64,000 nucleotides of DNA from UMGS1663 sp046964515. Lineage in GTDB: Bacteria > Bacillota > Clostridia > TANB77 > CAG-508. The translations under genes and the position numbers were made by a program. Shown one piece after another: positions 54,019-63,948 of this stretch. How positions within the stretch are numbered: position 1 is the stretch's first letter; every line of letters begins with the position of its first letter. The notes beneath the pieces are model-generated. The model made no database searches. It saw only the letters and a list, made by a program, of their open reading frames with translations, and had not been told where the DNA came from. The stretch lies in contig JBKUYM010000001.1 of the NCBI GenBank assembly GCA_046964515.1, forward strand, positions 124,001-188,000, read 5' to 3'.

Positions 54019-55749
54019 TTAAGACACAATTAATATCGCACGGAATCCACCATTGTATGCACTATCGCCAGGTGTTCGGTTAAAAGCGAATAAGCCACTA
54101 CTAGATTCATCCCATAAAGAACCGCCATAAACTGAGAATGGAGCGTTTAAACCTTTGTAACATGAATAGTCGCTATACCAGCTAGTACTTTCATTTCCAG
54201 CCGTTGACGTCTCTCTGATACCGTCTCCATAAATTAAAGTATTTTTCTTATAGTTATTGGCACTTGCCATATTTAAATTGGTATTATTACTTGCTATGCT
54301 CGTATTATCTGTCGTGCTATCAAATGGATAAGTAGTTGTATATTTTGTACTTTTCGTTTTTAGCGTAGAACCTTCATAGGCTATACTCGCCTGATAAGTT
54401 TTTAAGCTTTCATTTTCATTGGCTACATAGGCTGCTGTTCTCTCCCACATTCCTCCACTCAAATCATAAATTCCATATATCGTTCCACTACTACTTGCTT
54501 TTGTTCCATTAACTTGATTCCATGTGTATACACTATCTACTGCTGTATTAGCTGTTGTACTATTAATGTTAGCTATGGTTGTTACTTTTTCTACTGCATT
54601 ATNNNNNNNNNNNNNNNNNNNNNNNNNNNNNNNNNNNNNNNNNNNNNNNNNNNNNNNNNNNNNNNNNNNNNNNNNNNNNNNNNNNNNNNNNNNNNNNNNN
54701 NNNNNNNNNNNNNNNNNNNNNNNNNNNNNNNNNNNNNNNNNNNNNNNNNNNNNNNNNNNNNNNNNNNNNNNNNNNNNNNNNNNNNNNNNNNNNNNNNNNN
54801 NNNNNNNNNNNNNNNNNNNNNNNNNNNNNNNNNNNNNNNNNNNNNNNNNNNNNNNNNNNNNNNNNNNNNNNNNNNNNNNNNNNNNNNNNNNNNNNNNNNN
54901 NNNNNNNNNNNNNNNNNNNNNNNNNNNNNNNNNNNNNNNNNNNNNNNNNNNNNNNNNNNNNNNNNNNNNNNNNNNNNNNNNNNNNNNNNNNNNNNNNNNN
55001 NNNNNNNNNNNNNNNNNNNNNNNNNNNNNNNNNNNNNNNNNNNNNNNNNNNNNNNNNNNNNNNNNNNNNNNNNNNNNNNNNNNNNNNNNNNNNNNNNNNN
55101 NNNNNNNNNNNNNNNNNNNNNNNNNNNNNNNNNNNNNNNNNNNNNNNNNNNNNNNNNNNNNNNNNNNNNNNNNNNNNNNNNNNNNNNNNNNNGTATCTAC
55201 ATTTTCATCTACACTGTTACATCTTTTGGCTGTTTGTATTTGTCCATTTTCATCATAATAATTATCCGTTGTTCCTATTAAAAACTTTATATCAAAGGTT
55301 TGATTACTATTTACTTTATACGCGTATCTAGGTATCCATACCCACATACTTCCATCTTCTGTCTGGCTATTCGCCCACTTTTTACTATTGTAATCATACC
55401 ATTCTGCATCATTTTCATTACTGTCTTGTGCTTCTCCTTTAGCACTCTCACTTGGATTTGTAAATTTGATGGCTTTCATTCCTGTTGCTAATCGTGGCTT
55501 ATTGACTCCCTTTTCTGTTATATAAGTTTTACCAGTTGCCTCATCTAACTGTTGTTCTAAACTAGCTAATCCACTTAATTCCTCTTTTTGTCCTTGTGCT
55601 GTCTCATTTTTTGCTCTTTGTGCTTGCGTAATAATGCCATTTTCTCCTACTAAAGTATTAATGGCTACACCTGCTAGAATAACTAATACGATAATCGTAA
55701 TGACTAGTGCTATTAAGGTAATTCCTCTTTGTTTTCTTTTTTCTCTCAT
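54019..55749 (-). CDS. Pilin-like protein with C-type-lectin/FGE-like C-terminus, paralogue 4 (contains a 590-N gap)
   Basis: About 576 residues if the gap is the right length. AGGAGAG precedes the ATG at 55749. N-terminus RKQRGITLIALVITIIVLVI and a hydrophobic helix, GENGIITQAQRAKNETAQGQ, then a domain with MWVWIPRYAYKV. After the gap: YGIYDLSGGMWERTAAYV, KGLNAPFSVYGGSLWDE, SSSGLFAFNRTPGD and a final GGFRAILIV. The GGMWE...GGS...GFR series is the pattern of the formylglycine-generating-enzyme / C-type-lectin fold that is used by diversity-generating-retroelement target proteins, in which the last 40 residues vary. No reverse transcriptase is in the window. Surface ligand binding is inferred. 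Confidence 0.65.
   Translation of the reverse strand: MREKRKQRGITLIALVITIIVLVILAGVAINTLVGENGIITQAQRAKNETAQGQKEELSGLASLEQQLDEATGKTYITEKGVNKPRLATGMKAIKFTNPSESAKGEAQDSNENDAEWYDYNSKKWANSQTEDGSMWVWIPRYAYKVNSNQTFDIKFLIGTTDNYYDENGQIQTAKRCNSVDENVDXXXXXXXXXXXXXXXXXXXXXXXXXXXXXXXXXXXXXXXXXXXXXXXXXXXXXXXXXXXXXXXXXXXXXXXXXXXXXXXXXXXXXXXXXXXXXXXXXXXXXXXXXXXXXXXXXXXXXXXXXXXXXXXXXXXXXXXXXXXXXXXXXXXXXXXXXXXXXXXXXXXXXXXXXXXXXXXXXXXXXXXXXXXXXXXXXXXXXXNAVEKVTTIANINSTTANTAVDSVYTWNQVNGTKASSSGTIYGIYDLSGGMWERTAAYVANENESLKTYQASIAYEGSTLKTKSTKYTTTYPFDSTTDNTSIASNNTNLNMASANNYKKNTLIYGDGIRETSTAGNESTSWYSDYSCYKGLNAPFSVYGGSLWDESSSGLFAFNRTPGDSAYNGGFRAILIVS
54603..55192. other. Assembly gap of 590 N inside paralogue 4
   Basis: Unknown sequence; both flanks stay in one frame if the gap length is correct. 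Confidence 0.95.
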
Positions 55750-56102
55750 GCTTATCTCTCCTCTTTTTTCTTATGTTTTCCAATTTTATATTTTCTTATA
55801 CGATAATTTTACATTACCTTTTGGTTAATGTCAATCTTCTTTCTTGTCTTTTATTTTCCTTTTTATACCTGATTTCTTCAATTATTTTTATGTTATCTTA
55901 TGGATATATAAAACCAATTTCTTAGTAACTCTCTTATTTTTACATAATTATGCACTAAAAAAATTATTTCCCGTCTTTCTAACGTATATTTGATATATTT
56001 TGTGTATAATTTTTATATCATTTATCTCTATCTTCTAAAACTTAATTTTTGTTAATATTCTTTTCCATGGAAGATAATTTTGAATACAAGTATAAAAAAC
56101 AA
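55750..56102. other. Intergenic region without a gene
   Basis: About 350 AT-rich bases. I see no ORF with a ribosome site and no structured RNA; it presumably holds the promoter of the pilin-like gene on its left. Confidence 0.5.
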
Positions 56103-56138
56103 AAAAACAATGAAAAATAATAAAATTTCATTGTTTTT
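56103..56138 (-). terminator. Terminator of the tRNA unit
   Basis: AAAAACAATGAAA / TTTCATTGTTTTT followed by further T on the minus strand. Confidence 0.8.
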
Positions 56139-56150
56139 ACTGTTCTTTGG

Positions 56151-56221
56151 AGGCGCCACCCGGATTTGAACCGGGGATCAGAGTTTTGCAGACTCGTGCC
56201 TTACCACTTGGCTATAGCGCC
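56151..56221 (-). tRNA. tRNA-Cys (anticodon GCA)
   Basis: A 71-base cloverleaf: acceptor GGCGCTA/TGGCGCC with one G-U pair, D-arm GCCAAGTGGTAAGGC, anticodon loop CTGCAAA, T-arm CCCGGTTCGAATCCGGG, discriminator U73. The 3' CCA is not encoded, so the CCA-adding enzyme must supply it. Confidence 0.97.
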
Positions 56222-56280
56222 GTATATTAAACTATATGCTCTATCTTATTTTTTATTCCTATTTTAAGCAAAAAATAAAA

Positions 56281-56356
56281 TGGAGCGGAAAACGGGGCTC
56301 AAACCCGCGACCTCTGCCTTGGCAAGGCAGCGCTCTATCAACTGAGCTATTTCCGC
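56281..56356 (-). tRNA. tRNA-Gly (anticodon GCC)
   Basis: A 76-base gene with acceptor GCGGAAA/TTTCCGC, anticodon loop TTGCCAA on a CTGCC/GGCAG stem, a T-arm with GGTTTGAGCCC, and an encoded CCA end. It lies 59 bases upstream of tRNA-Cys on the same strand. Confidence 0.97.
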
Positions 56357-56427
56357 ATATGCTTTTTACAAAGCATTATTATCATAACAAAATTTTTAGT
56401 AAAAGTCAATATTTGTAATGAAAAAAG

Positions 56428-57682
56428 TTAGAACTGTATGATTTGATTTAGAGAATTTAACATATTTACCCAGTAATCCCATACATTTTTTTTATAAATC
56501 TCTTTCTGACATACAATATCTGTGCTTTCTATAATTTCTTCTTTTTTCTTTACGATTACTTCTCCTATCTTTGTATCTTTGTCAATAGGTGCTTCATATT
56601 GATAAATAGCATGTATTTCTATATGTATATCTTTTTGTTCACCTTTTTTTATTGGGATTATTTTGCTTTGTATCTGCTTTACTTGTAATTCCATACTATT
56701 ATTTTGTGCTTTATTTATATATATGCGTTTACTATTTATTTGTTTCCAATTTTCAAATTCTTTTTTGACCATTTCTTCAATATTAACTCTTTCATAGTTT
56801 TTAAAGGCATATTCAATTAATTTAGAACTATCAGAAGTCCTTTGTTTTTTAGTATCTGCCCCTAAAACCACTACAATAATTTGATTACCATTTCTAGTTG
56901 TAGAAGTTACTAAACACCTTCCTGCATTTCCTGTAAAACCTGTTTTTACACCGTCAACACCGGATAATACCCCTAATAACTCATTTGTGTTATATAAATT
57001 TCTAGCTATTCCATTGATCGTTATTGTATATGTTTTACTATTTACAATTTGTGCAAAGGTTTTATTTTGTAGTGCATAATCAGTTAATTTAGCTAGTTCA
57101 TAAGCTGTTGTATAGTGCTCCTCATTATCTAATCCATGTGGTGTAACAAAATGTGTTTGTGTAAGACCTAACTGCTTTGCCTTTTCATTCATAAGCACCG
57201 CAAAGCCTTCTACATTTCCGCCAACATGTTCGGCTAAAGCTACTGCTGCATCATTTCCGCGAACGTAGCATTAATCCATATAACAAATCTCTAACTGTAA
57301 TTTTATCTCCTGTGTTAATCTTTAGTCTAGAGCCTCCTGTTCCTGCTGCTTTTTTAGAAATAGTTACCATATCTGATAAATTAGCTTTTTCTAATACCAC
57401 CGTGGCAGTCATAATTTTAGTTGTAGAGGCCATTGCCTTTTTTGTGTTTTCATTTTTCCCCCACATTATTTTTTTAGTTGTTCTATCATAAATTACGGCA
57501 GCTCTTGCATTAATAATAGGTTCTTCTACCGCTTCTGTACTAGATTCTACTATCAGCTCTTGTATTTCATTATCTTGTATCTCTTCCTCTTCTTCATCAT
57601 CTGCCTTTACATAACCAGGGCATAAAATGATGCTTACTAGTAATAGTATTGTTATTATCCTTTTTATTTGTTTTTCTTTCAT
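56428..57682 (-). pseudogene. dacF: D-alanyl-D-alanine carboxypeptidase (DacF/PBP5 type), frameshifted
   Basis: Start at 57682: signal peptide, acidic linker, then AVIYDRTTKKIMWGKNE and the active-site SxxK (Ser86-Thr-Thr-Lys89). The frame breaks right at the second motif: CTACGTTCGCGGAAATGATG reads RSRK then stop, whereas removing one C (about 57259) gives RSGNDAAVALAEHVGG, the normal SGN motif. The second part (from 57257 down) continues with KQLGLTQTHFVTPHGLD, GVDGVKTGFTG (the KTG motif) and the PBP5 C-terminal beta domain, ending in an amphipathic helix. Restored length is 417 residues, normal for DacF, a sporulation/vegetative carboxypeptidase. Either a true inactivation or a sequencing error. 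Confidence 0.85.
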
Positions 57683-57684
57683 AA

Positions 57685-57725
57685 AAAAATCACCTTTTAT
57701 ATCTTATTTTTCCAAGGTGATTTTT
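57685..57725 (-). terminator. Terminator upstream of dacF
   Basis: AAAAATCACCTT / AAGGTGATTTTT, closing the 525-residue gene. Confidence 0.8.
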
Positions 57726-57741
57726 AGTACTAAAATCTGTT

Positions 57742-59319
57742 TTATCTTTTTCTATTTGGCTGAATTTGTTCTTCTAAATCTTCCTCTACCATTTCAATAA
57801 TTGTTTTGGTATCTTTTGTAGGATTTTCCTCTCTTTTTTTAGCCAATAATTCTTGTGCCTTTTGTACATTGGGCATACCCTCTTTATAATATCCCCATTT
57901 TACAGCTAGTTCTTTATAATTTACGATATCATGTACATGAGATTTGGTATCCTTATTTCCGTCAATATCTTCTATTTCTAACTTATCATTCTTTTGTAAT
58001 TGTCCTGTTTCATCTTCATGTAATTTAGCTTCTTGATAACCTCTTTCTACTTGTCTATAGCCTGTTTTATATTCTCCTGCTAAATCTCTTTCGTCTTTTT
58101 TTATTTCCCATACATTATCGGTCTCTAATTCTCTATCTAAACTTTTATTTCCTTCTATATCTTTTCCTCCAATTGTTTTTTGTGGAGAATGATATATTTT
58201 TATTTCTCCATATTGTCCATTTTTTATAGCAAAGGTTCCATTTCCTATTTTAAATCTAGATAGTACATCATCTTGTTTTACCTTTCCATTTTGCTGTACC
58301 TGATAGTTTACCTCTCTTGGATTATTTCCCTCTGTATGGTCTTGTTCTAAGTCTAATGGTACAACACTACCATCCGTTGCAATGGCCACAAAGGAATAAC
58401 GAGTTGTATTGACTTTTTCTTTTTCTCCTTTTTGATTTTGCAGTTCCTTTTTCTCATCAGATTCTATAATGCCTAATTTGGTAAATTTTTTTCCTTCTTG
58501 CTCAGGTAGCTTTCCATTATCTTCTAATATCTTTCCTAATGTTTTCATATCGGTTACTTTATCTGTTACATCTAGCTCTTGTTTAATAGAAATATCGTCT
58601 TTTTGATTTTCCTTTTTGATATCATTTTGTTGTATTACGTTTTGTTGTATTTGTTTTTGCATATTTTCTGTTTCTTTTGATTTTTCTTTTATTTTTTGAT
58701 TTAAGTCTAAAGTAGCTATTCTAATAATTTGCCTATCTTGCTCTATTCCTAATTCTTTTTCTATAATATGTTTTTGTTTTTCCTCTTCTTGTCTCAACGA
58801 CACTTCTTTTTTGATAACATCTATAGAAGCAATGATATCTTTTATCTGCTCTTTCAATCTATTTTCAATTTTATTTTCTTTCCATATAATTTGTCCTTGT
58901 TTTGGTAAATCTGTATATATTCCGATTTCTTCTTCTCCTAAGTAATAAATCTTCTTATCAGCCTGTTCTGCTAAATATAATCCTATTATTTTTCCACTAA
59001 TATTTAAACGTTCTAATAAATAAATATCCCCTAGTACATCTTTTTTTAATTCTTTTTGCAGTTTTTTCTTAATTTTCTTCATATCATTTATGAATTTTCG
59101 ATTGCTAAGTAAAAATCCTATTATATGCTCTTGTACTATGTCAATAATAACACATTTTTCTATATTTTCTATTAGTTCTTCCTCATAAAAGTCTCCTGTG
59201 TTTTCTATATAAATAGCATCCTCTAGTTGCGTTGTTTTTCCAATAAAATAATTTTTATTTTTTGTCATTCCTATCATTTTTATGATATATACTTTACCCT
59301 TTAACTTTTCTAAATCCAT
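57742..59319 (-). CDS. Hydrophilic protein of 525 residues, unknown
   Basis: A Lys/Glu/Gln-rich cytoplasmic protein with no membrane helix. N-terminal region (1-180) of mixed alpha/beta pattern (GKVYIIKMIGMTKNKNYFIGK, then YIENTGDFYEEEL), a long coiled or low-complexity middle (180-300), then a beta-rich segment with YSFVAIATDGSVVPLDLEQD and KIGNGTFAIKNGQYGEIKIY, and a charged tail. I do not recognise it. It lies downstream of two exported or membrane proteins on the same strand, but a hairpin separates it from them. Confidence 0.5.
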   Translation of the reverse strand: MDLEKLKGKVYIIKMIGMTKNKNYFIGKTTQLEDAIYIENTGDFYEEELIENIEKCVIIDIVQEHIIGFLLSNRKFINDMKKIKKKLQKELKKDVLGDIYLLERLNISGKIIGLYLAEQADKKIYYLGEEEIGIYTDLPKQGQIIWKENKIENRLKEQIKDIIASIDVIKKEVSLRQEEEKQKHIIEKELGIEQDRQIIRIATLDLNQKIKEKSKETENMQKQIQQNVIQQNDIKKENQKDDISIKQELDVTDKVTDMKTLGKILEDNGKLPEQEGKKFTKLGIIESDEKKELQNQKGEKEKVNTTRYSFVAIATDGSVVPLDLEQDHTEGNNPREVNYQVQQNGKVKQDDVLSRFKIGNGTFAIKNGQYGEIKIYHSPQKTIGGKDIEGNKSLDRELETDNVWEIKKDERDLAGEYKTGYRQVERGYQEAKLHEDETGQLQKNDKLEIEDIDGNKDTKSHVHDIVNYKELAVKWGYYKEGMPNVQKAQELLAKKREENPTKDTKTIIEMVEEDLEEQIQPNRKR

Positions 59320-59390
59320 ATACGCACCTACTTTGTTTTTTATTTATTATAACATATTTTTTTATAAGTCTACTAGGTAACTAGCAAAGA

Positions 59391-59432
59391 AAAAATTAGA
59401 AGACTACAAATTAATGCCATCCTCTAATTTTT
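59391..59432 (-). terminator. Hairpin after the 435-residue gene
   Basis: AAAAATTAGA / TCTAATTTTT with a 22-base loop. Confidence 0.6.
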
Positions 59433-59472
59433 AATAGTTATTAAATAGATTTTACTTCAAAATCCACATTTT

Positions 59473-60780
59473 TTATTCTTCTACAATTTCAAATGACATT
59501 GTAAAATTGTTTCCTTCCCCCAACTTCATGACTATATTAAAAGCTATTTGTCTGTCTTCTTTTGCAGTTGCATCTGTTAAAGAAAGTTCAAAGGTTAATA
59601 TATCTGTTATTTTATCGGAATATTCTTGATAATTTACTTGATTATATCTAAATAAATTAGAGTGCATATAGTTTTCAAAATCCAATTCCGTTTTAAAGTT
59701 ATTTTGCTTAAAGGTTTCATCTAGAACTGCATATGCTGCTTTATAATCTGTCATATTAATCATTTTAAAGAATTTATCTACATTTAAAATTCCTTTATCA
59801 CGATTAGACGCATTTTTATATTTTTCGTTAAAATTAGTATTCTCTATAGTATAGTCATCTAATTCAATAGTATATTGCATAGGTGATGTTTCTTTGAAAA
59901 TGTACACATTCTTTAATTTATCCTTACATCTATATACAACTGTGTCTTCTATTGTTTCTTTTTCATAAGAATTTATATACATTTTTGTAAACTGTTCTTG
60001 TATACTTTGTATATATTTTTTAAATTCATTGATTGTTGGAAATCTCAATTTTTTATATTCTTCATTTAATAACGCATATGCTTGATTAATATTTTCTTGG
60101 CATAATTCTCTGTATGTTGCCATATAACTAGCTATAATGCTATCATCTGAAGCATTTGCATAATTTAGGACATTATTTTTATTTCTTTTTATGTTAATTT
60201 CTTGATTTCCATCTATTTGTGCATTTATTACATTTTCATATTGATTCTTATTTATAGGTTCAATGCTAAAAGAAGCATTCTCATAATCAATTATCACTTT
60301 AAAGTAAATATCTGTTAAATCTTTATTTTTTATAATTTCCCTTTCCTCATCTGTTTTATAAGTCTCTATTTGCCCATAACAATATAAAATATCTCCCTTT
60401 TCCATCTCTTTTATATACATTTTTTGTGCATAGTAGAGGATATTATTACCTAGTTTAGGAAGTTTCTCTGTGACGTTGTCTTTTGTTATCCCCTTAGATT
60501 CTATATATTGTTTGTCTAGTATATTATAAAGTTCTTCAGATAAATTAGAAGCACTTGCATTTAAATAACCCTGTATCATGTTTTTTACTGTATAAAAAAT
60601 AGAATTACTCCTTAATAATGTAATATTCTCTTCTTTTTCAATTATTGCATTTTCATCACCTGCTACTTCTTCTTGCTCTTTTCTACTATTTATTGCCCAA
60701 ATATATATCAAGGCACTTGCTGTTAAAATTAATATAAATACTACCACTATAATTGCTATTTTCAAATTTCTTTCTGACAT
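59473..60780 (-). CDS. Membrane-anchored protein with repeated NTF2-like modules
   Basis: A 435-residue protein with one N-terminal helix (about 8-30) and an outside part. Three segments of about 110 residues share the same outline: a helix ending in an aromatic, then AYALLNEEYKKLRFPTINEFKKYI or AYAVLDETFKQNNFKTELDFENYM, then strands. This recalls NTF2-like/TcpC-type modules of conjugation and surface proteins (weak resemblance). AGGAGG precedes the ATG, 9 bases after the stop of the wall hydrolase, so the two are co-transcribed and may work together. Confidence 0.5.
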   Translation of the reverse strand: MSERNLKIAIIVVVFILILTASALIYIWAINSRKEQEEVAGDENAIIEKEENITLLRSNSIFYTVKNMIQGYLNASASNLSEELYNILDKQYIESKGITKDNVTEKLPKLGNNILYYAQKMYIKEMEKGDILYCYGQIETYKTDEEREIIKNKDLTDIYFKVIIDYENASFSIEPINKNQYENVINAQIDGNQEINIKRNKNNVLNYANASDDSIIASYMATYRELCQENINQAYALLNEEYKKLRFPTINEFKKYIQSIQEQFTKMYINSYEKETIEDTVVYRCKDKLKNVYIFKETSPMQYTIELDDYTIENTNFNEKYKNASNRDKGILNVDKFFKMINMTDYKAAYAVLDETFKQNNFKTELDFENYMHSNLFRYNQVNYQEYSDKITDILTFELSLTDATAKEDRQIAFNIVMKLGEGNNFTMSFEIVEE

Positions 60781-60789
60781 AGTTTCCTC

Positions 60790-63700
60790 CTAATTTGTTA
60801 TAGTATATATAAAGTCACATCCTTTTAGAACATTGCTTATTTTATCCCATCCTGTATAGCCTTTTCCATTTGGATTTGCTACATATACACTTTTTCCATC
60901 CGATGATATATCTAGAATTGCAAGATAATGTTCATTGCTTGTATAACTACTCTCTGAAGTTACATGTATGATGACAGGTTTTCCATTTTTCAAGTTGTTT
61001 ACCATTTTACTTTCTTTATCTTGGTAAATTTTATCCGAACATGATACTCCATTTTCTCTAAGTTTTCCTGCAACAGAAATCGCTGATGATTGTCCTCCAT
61101 TTATTAGTTTAGAAGGATTTATATCTATTCCATATCCACTTAAAATAATAGACACTGCTGTTACAGAACATCCTTTTGAAGAAATTGTTCCACTACAGTA
61201 TTTTACATTTGGGTATAGGTCCTGTTTGTATAATTTGTATTCTTTTCCATTAATACGTACAGTATCTGTATATCCTTGTGTAGTATCTCCTCCAAAGATG
61301 CCTTCAAATCCTCCTGCATCACCTTTTCCAGTTGTACCAAGATTAACACTTCCAAAAATAGAATTTGCAATTTGTACTCTTTTATTTGTTGTATACACAG
61401 CGTAGTCTGCTTTTTCGCTATCGGTAGTAGGATCTTCTGCATTAGAATGCCCACAGCGTTCTTTATATTGTCCTGTATATAAAGCTCCCTTTTCGTACAT
61501 TTCGTAGATATATATTCTTCCTCCTCTACCCCATGTACTTCCATTACTAGCATAATAATTTGTTCCTTTTGGATTATCAAAGTCTGGCTCATCACAATAA
61601 TGTTTATCCCCTAAATAAGCATATCTACAATATAATACATATATATTACTATCTGCTGTTCCTTCTAATTCTTTTCTATAGTTGCTCCACACCATTGCTT
61701 GAGAATTATTTGATGCTGCTGATTTCCCTGTAGAGTTCTTAATTACCCACTCACAATAGTCTCGTATAGAATCAGCTACGCTAGCATAATGTTTTCCTGA
61801 ACTACTTCCATTTGGTGTTGCATATCCAAAATAATTCTTATTGACAATACAATCCCTACTACTTCCATATCCCGTTTCTAGGCAAGCATGTGCAAATGCA
61901 AACATAGGGTTGACACCATATTCTTTACAAATATCATAAAAATCACCTGCATATGGTACCATATAAGTCTTATATTCATAAGCACTTTGTGGAGGGTTAA
62001 ATTCTGTTACCATTCTAATAAATTCTTCTCTATCGATATCCCAGTCAAAGATACCTCCCACACCTTCTAGTCCTTCTGGATCCTCAATTAAATCTTCCCA
62101 ATCTTCCTCTTCTTCTAGATTTACATCTTCATTTTCTGGAAATCTTAATACATAGCGAATATATTCTTCTACCCCTTGTAATTTTTCGTTATATTCATTG
62201 GTGGTTTCCTCTTCATCCACTGCTGCATAAGTTAATTGTAGCTGTGCACATAAAGCTTCTTCAGCATGTTGTAAATTATTATAAGGTGCTTCCTCACGAG
62301 TTGCATTTGGTATTTTATAAAATACATTTTTTCCTTCTTTATCAAATACAGCTTCTTCTACACAAATTTGAGTAAACTCTTTTAATTCAAAGCAGTCTGG
62401 GTTTGCATGTTCTCCTGTTTCATTTCTAAGTAATCCTAAAAATTGTTTTGATTTTCTTATTTTATCTACTCCTGGTATTTGGATAAATTCATTAATGGTA
62501 ATTTCTTCAGTTGTTACTTTCTTTACCCCTCTCGCAGTATGTACTATATGAACTGGTGTTGTTGATCCACTAGCTGCTGCACTAGATGAAGTAACTTGTT
62601 CTCCTACTGTTGTATGTTCTTCATATATTACGCGGTCACTTAGACTATATTCTCTTTCCTCTTCTGTTTTATGATTAATATTAACGTATCTATTCCATAA
62701 AGCAGTTGACCACGTATCTACTTTTGATACAATTAAATGGGGTGTATCTACTACTTCGTAAGTTTCTAATCGTTCTATTTCTTGATTTCCTAAACTAGAT
62801 GTTGAAGCAGGATTATCTCCTGTTGTTGAGGAAGATTCTACATCTCCAGTTGTACTTTCTACTCTATCGGTAGTAGTTAATCCATCCTGGACTAGTAAAT
62901 CTATCCTTGTTTTTCTTGCCATTCTAGCCACATGATATACATATTCTGGATTTTGTGTATATTGACATAGCGCAATTAGAAATTCGTACGGCATAGTATA
63001 TTCAGCTATTAAAGACTGGTAATCTTCTGTTTGTAACGTTAAATCTGTTCTTCTTTCTGTTTTTGTAACTTGTTTATATTGCTTATGCGTAGTCTGTTTT
63101 GTATCTACCTTATAATACATTAAATCGCCTTCTGAATAAGCAATCGCTCCTAATTGACCATCCTCTTTTGCTACTGTATAATATTTTTCTACATTATTCT
63201 CTACGTAAGCTGTCCCGGTAGCATTATAATATTCTAGAAATTTTTCATATTCTACATAGGTCATTTGATAAATATTTTTATCTGTTTTAGATACTTGTCC
63301 ATCTTCATTTTCTTTCTGTGTTCTATAAAGATAAACTCCTCCATCAATTTTATTTTCATCATTTACATTGACTAAAGCATTTCCCCTTCTTCTATGCATT
63401 TGATTAGTAATAAATTCTGCACGTATAAATTCAGAAACATATTTTTTCATTAATCTTGTATTTTCAGAGTCCTCTTCTATTAATTCCCATACGGTTTTTT
63501 CTTTTCTCGTATCTGTATGATAATATACCTCACTATCTCCATCTCCTAACAAGTACAGGTCTTTTACAGATATATTTTTTTCCTCCAAATCTAATAGATA
63601 AGCTTCTACAATACTAACATTTACCTTTTTGGTACTTCCATCTGACAGTCTTACTTCTCTTTCTATATCTTTATTTTCAATATCAAACCAATAATCATCT

Positions 63701-63933
63701 GTTAAATATTTCCAAACACTCTTAGAATAACTAGAAAGCTGTGATAACATACCTTTTAAGGTATCTGTTACAGAACTCCATATTCCTACGATAGATGCCA
63801 CTAATGTCATTACTAATAATGCAATCAATAGTGGTTTTGCTAGTATTAGTAAGAGTTTTTTGATCCCCTTTTTTCCATATTTTTTAACTAGATTTCCTAG
63901 TCCTTCTTTTACCCTATCTATAAATTCTCCCAT
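60790..63933 (-). CDS. Membrane-anchored wall hydrolase: glucosaminidase plus C39-like peptidase domains
   Basis: A 1047-residue protein; the ATG at 63933 (MGEFIDRVKEGL) follows AGGTGG. Amphipathic N-terminus and a membrane helix (about 27-50), a long region of unknown fold to about 650, then a glucosaminidase/lysozyme-like domain (about 655-810: NPMFAFAHACLETGYGSS with a likely catalytic Glu, KNYFGYATPNG) and a C-terminal papain-like domain of the C39_2 type (about 900-1047: Cys in SSKGCSVTAVS, His in NEHYLAIL, Asn in VANPNG). Two wall-cutting domains on one membrane protein is the layout of VirB1-like hydrolases of Gram-positive conjugation systems. It is followed by the NTF2-like protein. 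Confidence 0.7.
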   Translation of the reverse strand: MGEFIDRVKEGLGNLVKKYGKKGIKKLLLILAKPLLIALLVMTLVASIVGIWSSVTDTLKGMLSQLSSYSKSVWKYLTDDYWFDIENKDIEREVRLSDGSTKKVNVSIVEAYLLDLEEKNISVKDLYLLGDGDSEVYYHTDTRKEKTVWELIEEDSENTRLMKKYVSEFIRAEFITNQMHRRRGNALVNVNDENKIDGGVYLYRTQKENEDGQVSKTDKNIYQMTYVEYEKFLEYYNATGTAYVENNVEKYYTVAKEDGQLGAIAYSEGDLMYYKVDTKQTTHKQYKQVTKTERRTDLTLQTEDYQSLIAEYTMPYEFLIALCQYTQNPEYVYHVARMARKTRIDLLVQDGLTTTDRVESTTGDVESSSTTGDNPASTSSLGNQEIERLETYEVVDTPHLIVSKVDTWSTALWNRYVNINHKTEEEREYSLSDRVIYEEHTTVGEQVTSSSAAASGSTTPVHIVHTARGVKKVTTEEITINEFIQIPGVDKIRKSKQFLGLLRNETGEHANPDCFELKEFTQICVEEAVFDKEGKNVFYKIPNATREEAPYNNLQHAEEALCAQLQLTYAAVDEEETTNEYNEKLQGVEEYIRYVLRFPENEDVNLEEEEDWEDLIEDPEGLEGVGGIFDWDIDREEFIRMVTEFNPPQSAYEYKTYMVPYAGDFYDICKEYGVNPMFAFAHACLETGYGSSRDCIVNKNYFGYATPNGSSSGKHYASVADSIRDYCEWVIKNSTGKSAASNNSQAMVWSNYRKELEGTADSNIYVLYCRYAYLGDKHYCDEPDFDNPKGTNYYASNGSTWGRGGRIYIYEMYEKGALYTGQYKERCGHSNAEDPTTDSEKADYAVYTTNKRVQIANSIFGSVNLGTTGKGDAGGFEGIFGGDTTQGYTDTVRINGKEYKLYKQDLYPNVKYCSGTISSKGCSVTAVSIILSGYGIDINPSKLINGGQSSAISVAGKLRENGVSCSDKIYQDKESKMVNNLKNGKPVIIHVTSESSYTSNEHYLAILDISSDGKSVYVANPNGKGYTGWDKISNVLKGCDFIYTITN

Positions 63934-63948
63934 ACTCACCACCTGACC

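Noticed and set aside
57251..57682. Two separate carboxypeptidase genes in tandem
   Set aside because: The two parts hold complementary halves of one PBP5-type enzyme and join in frame after removal of one base.
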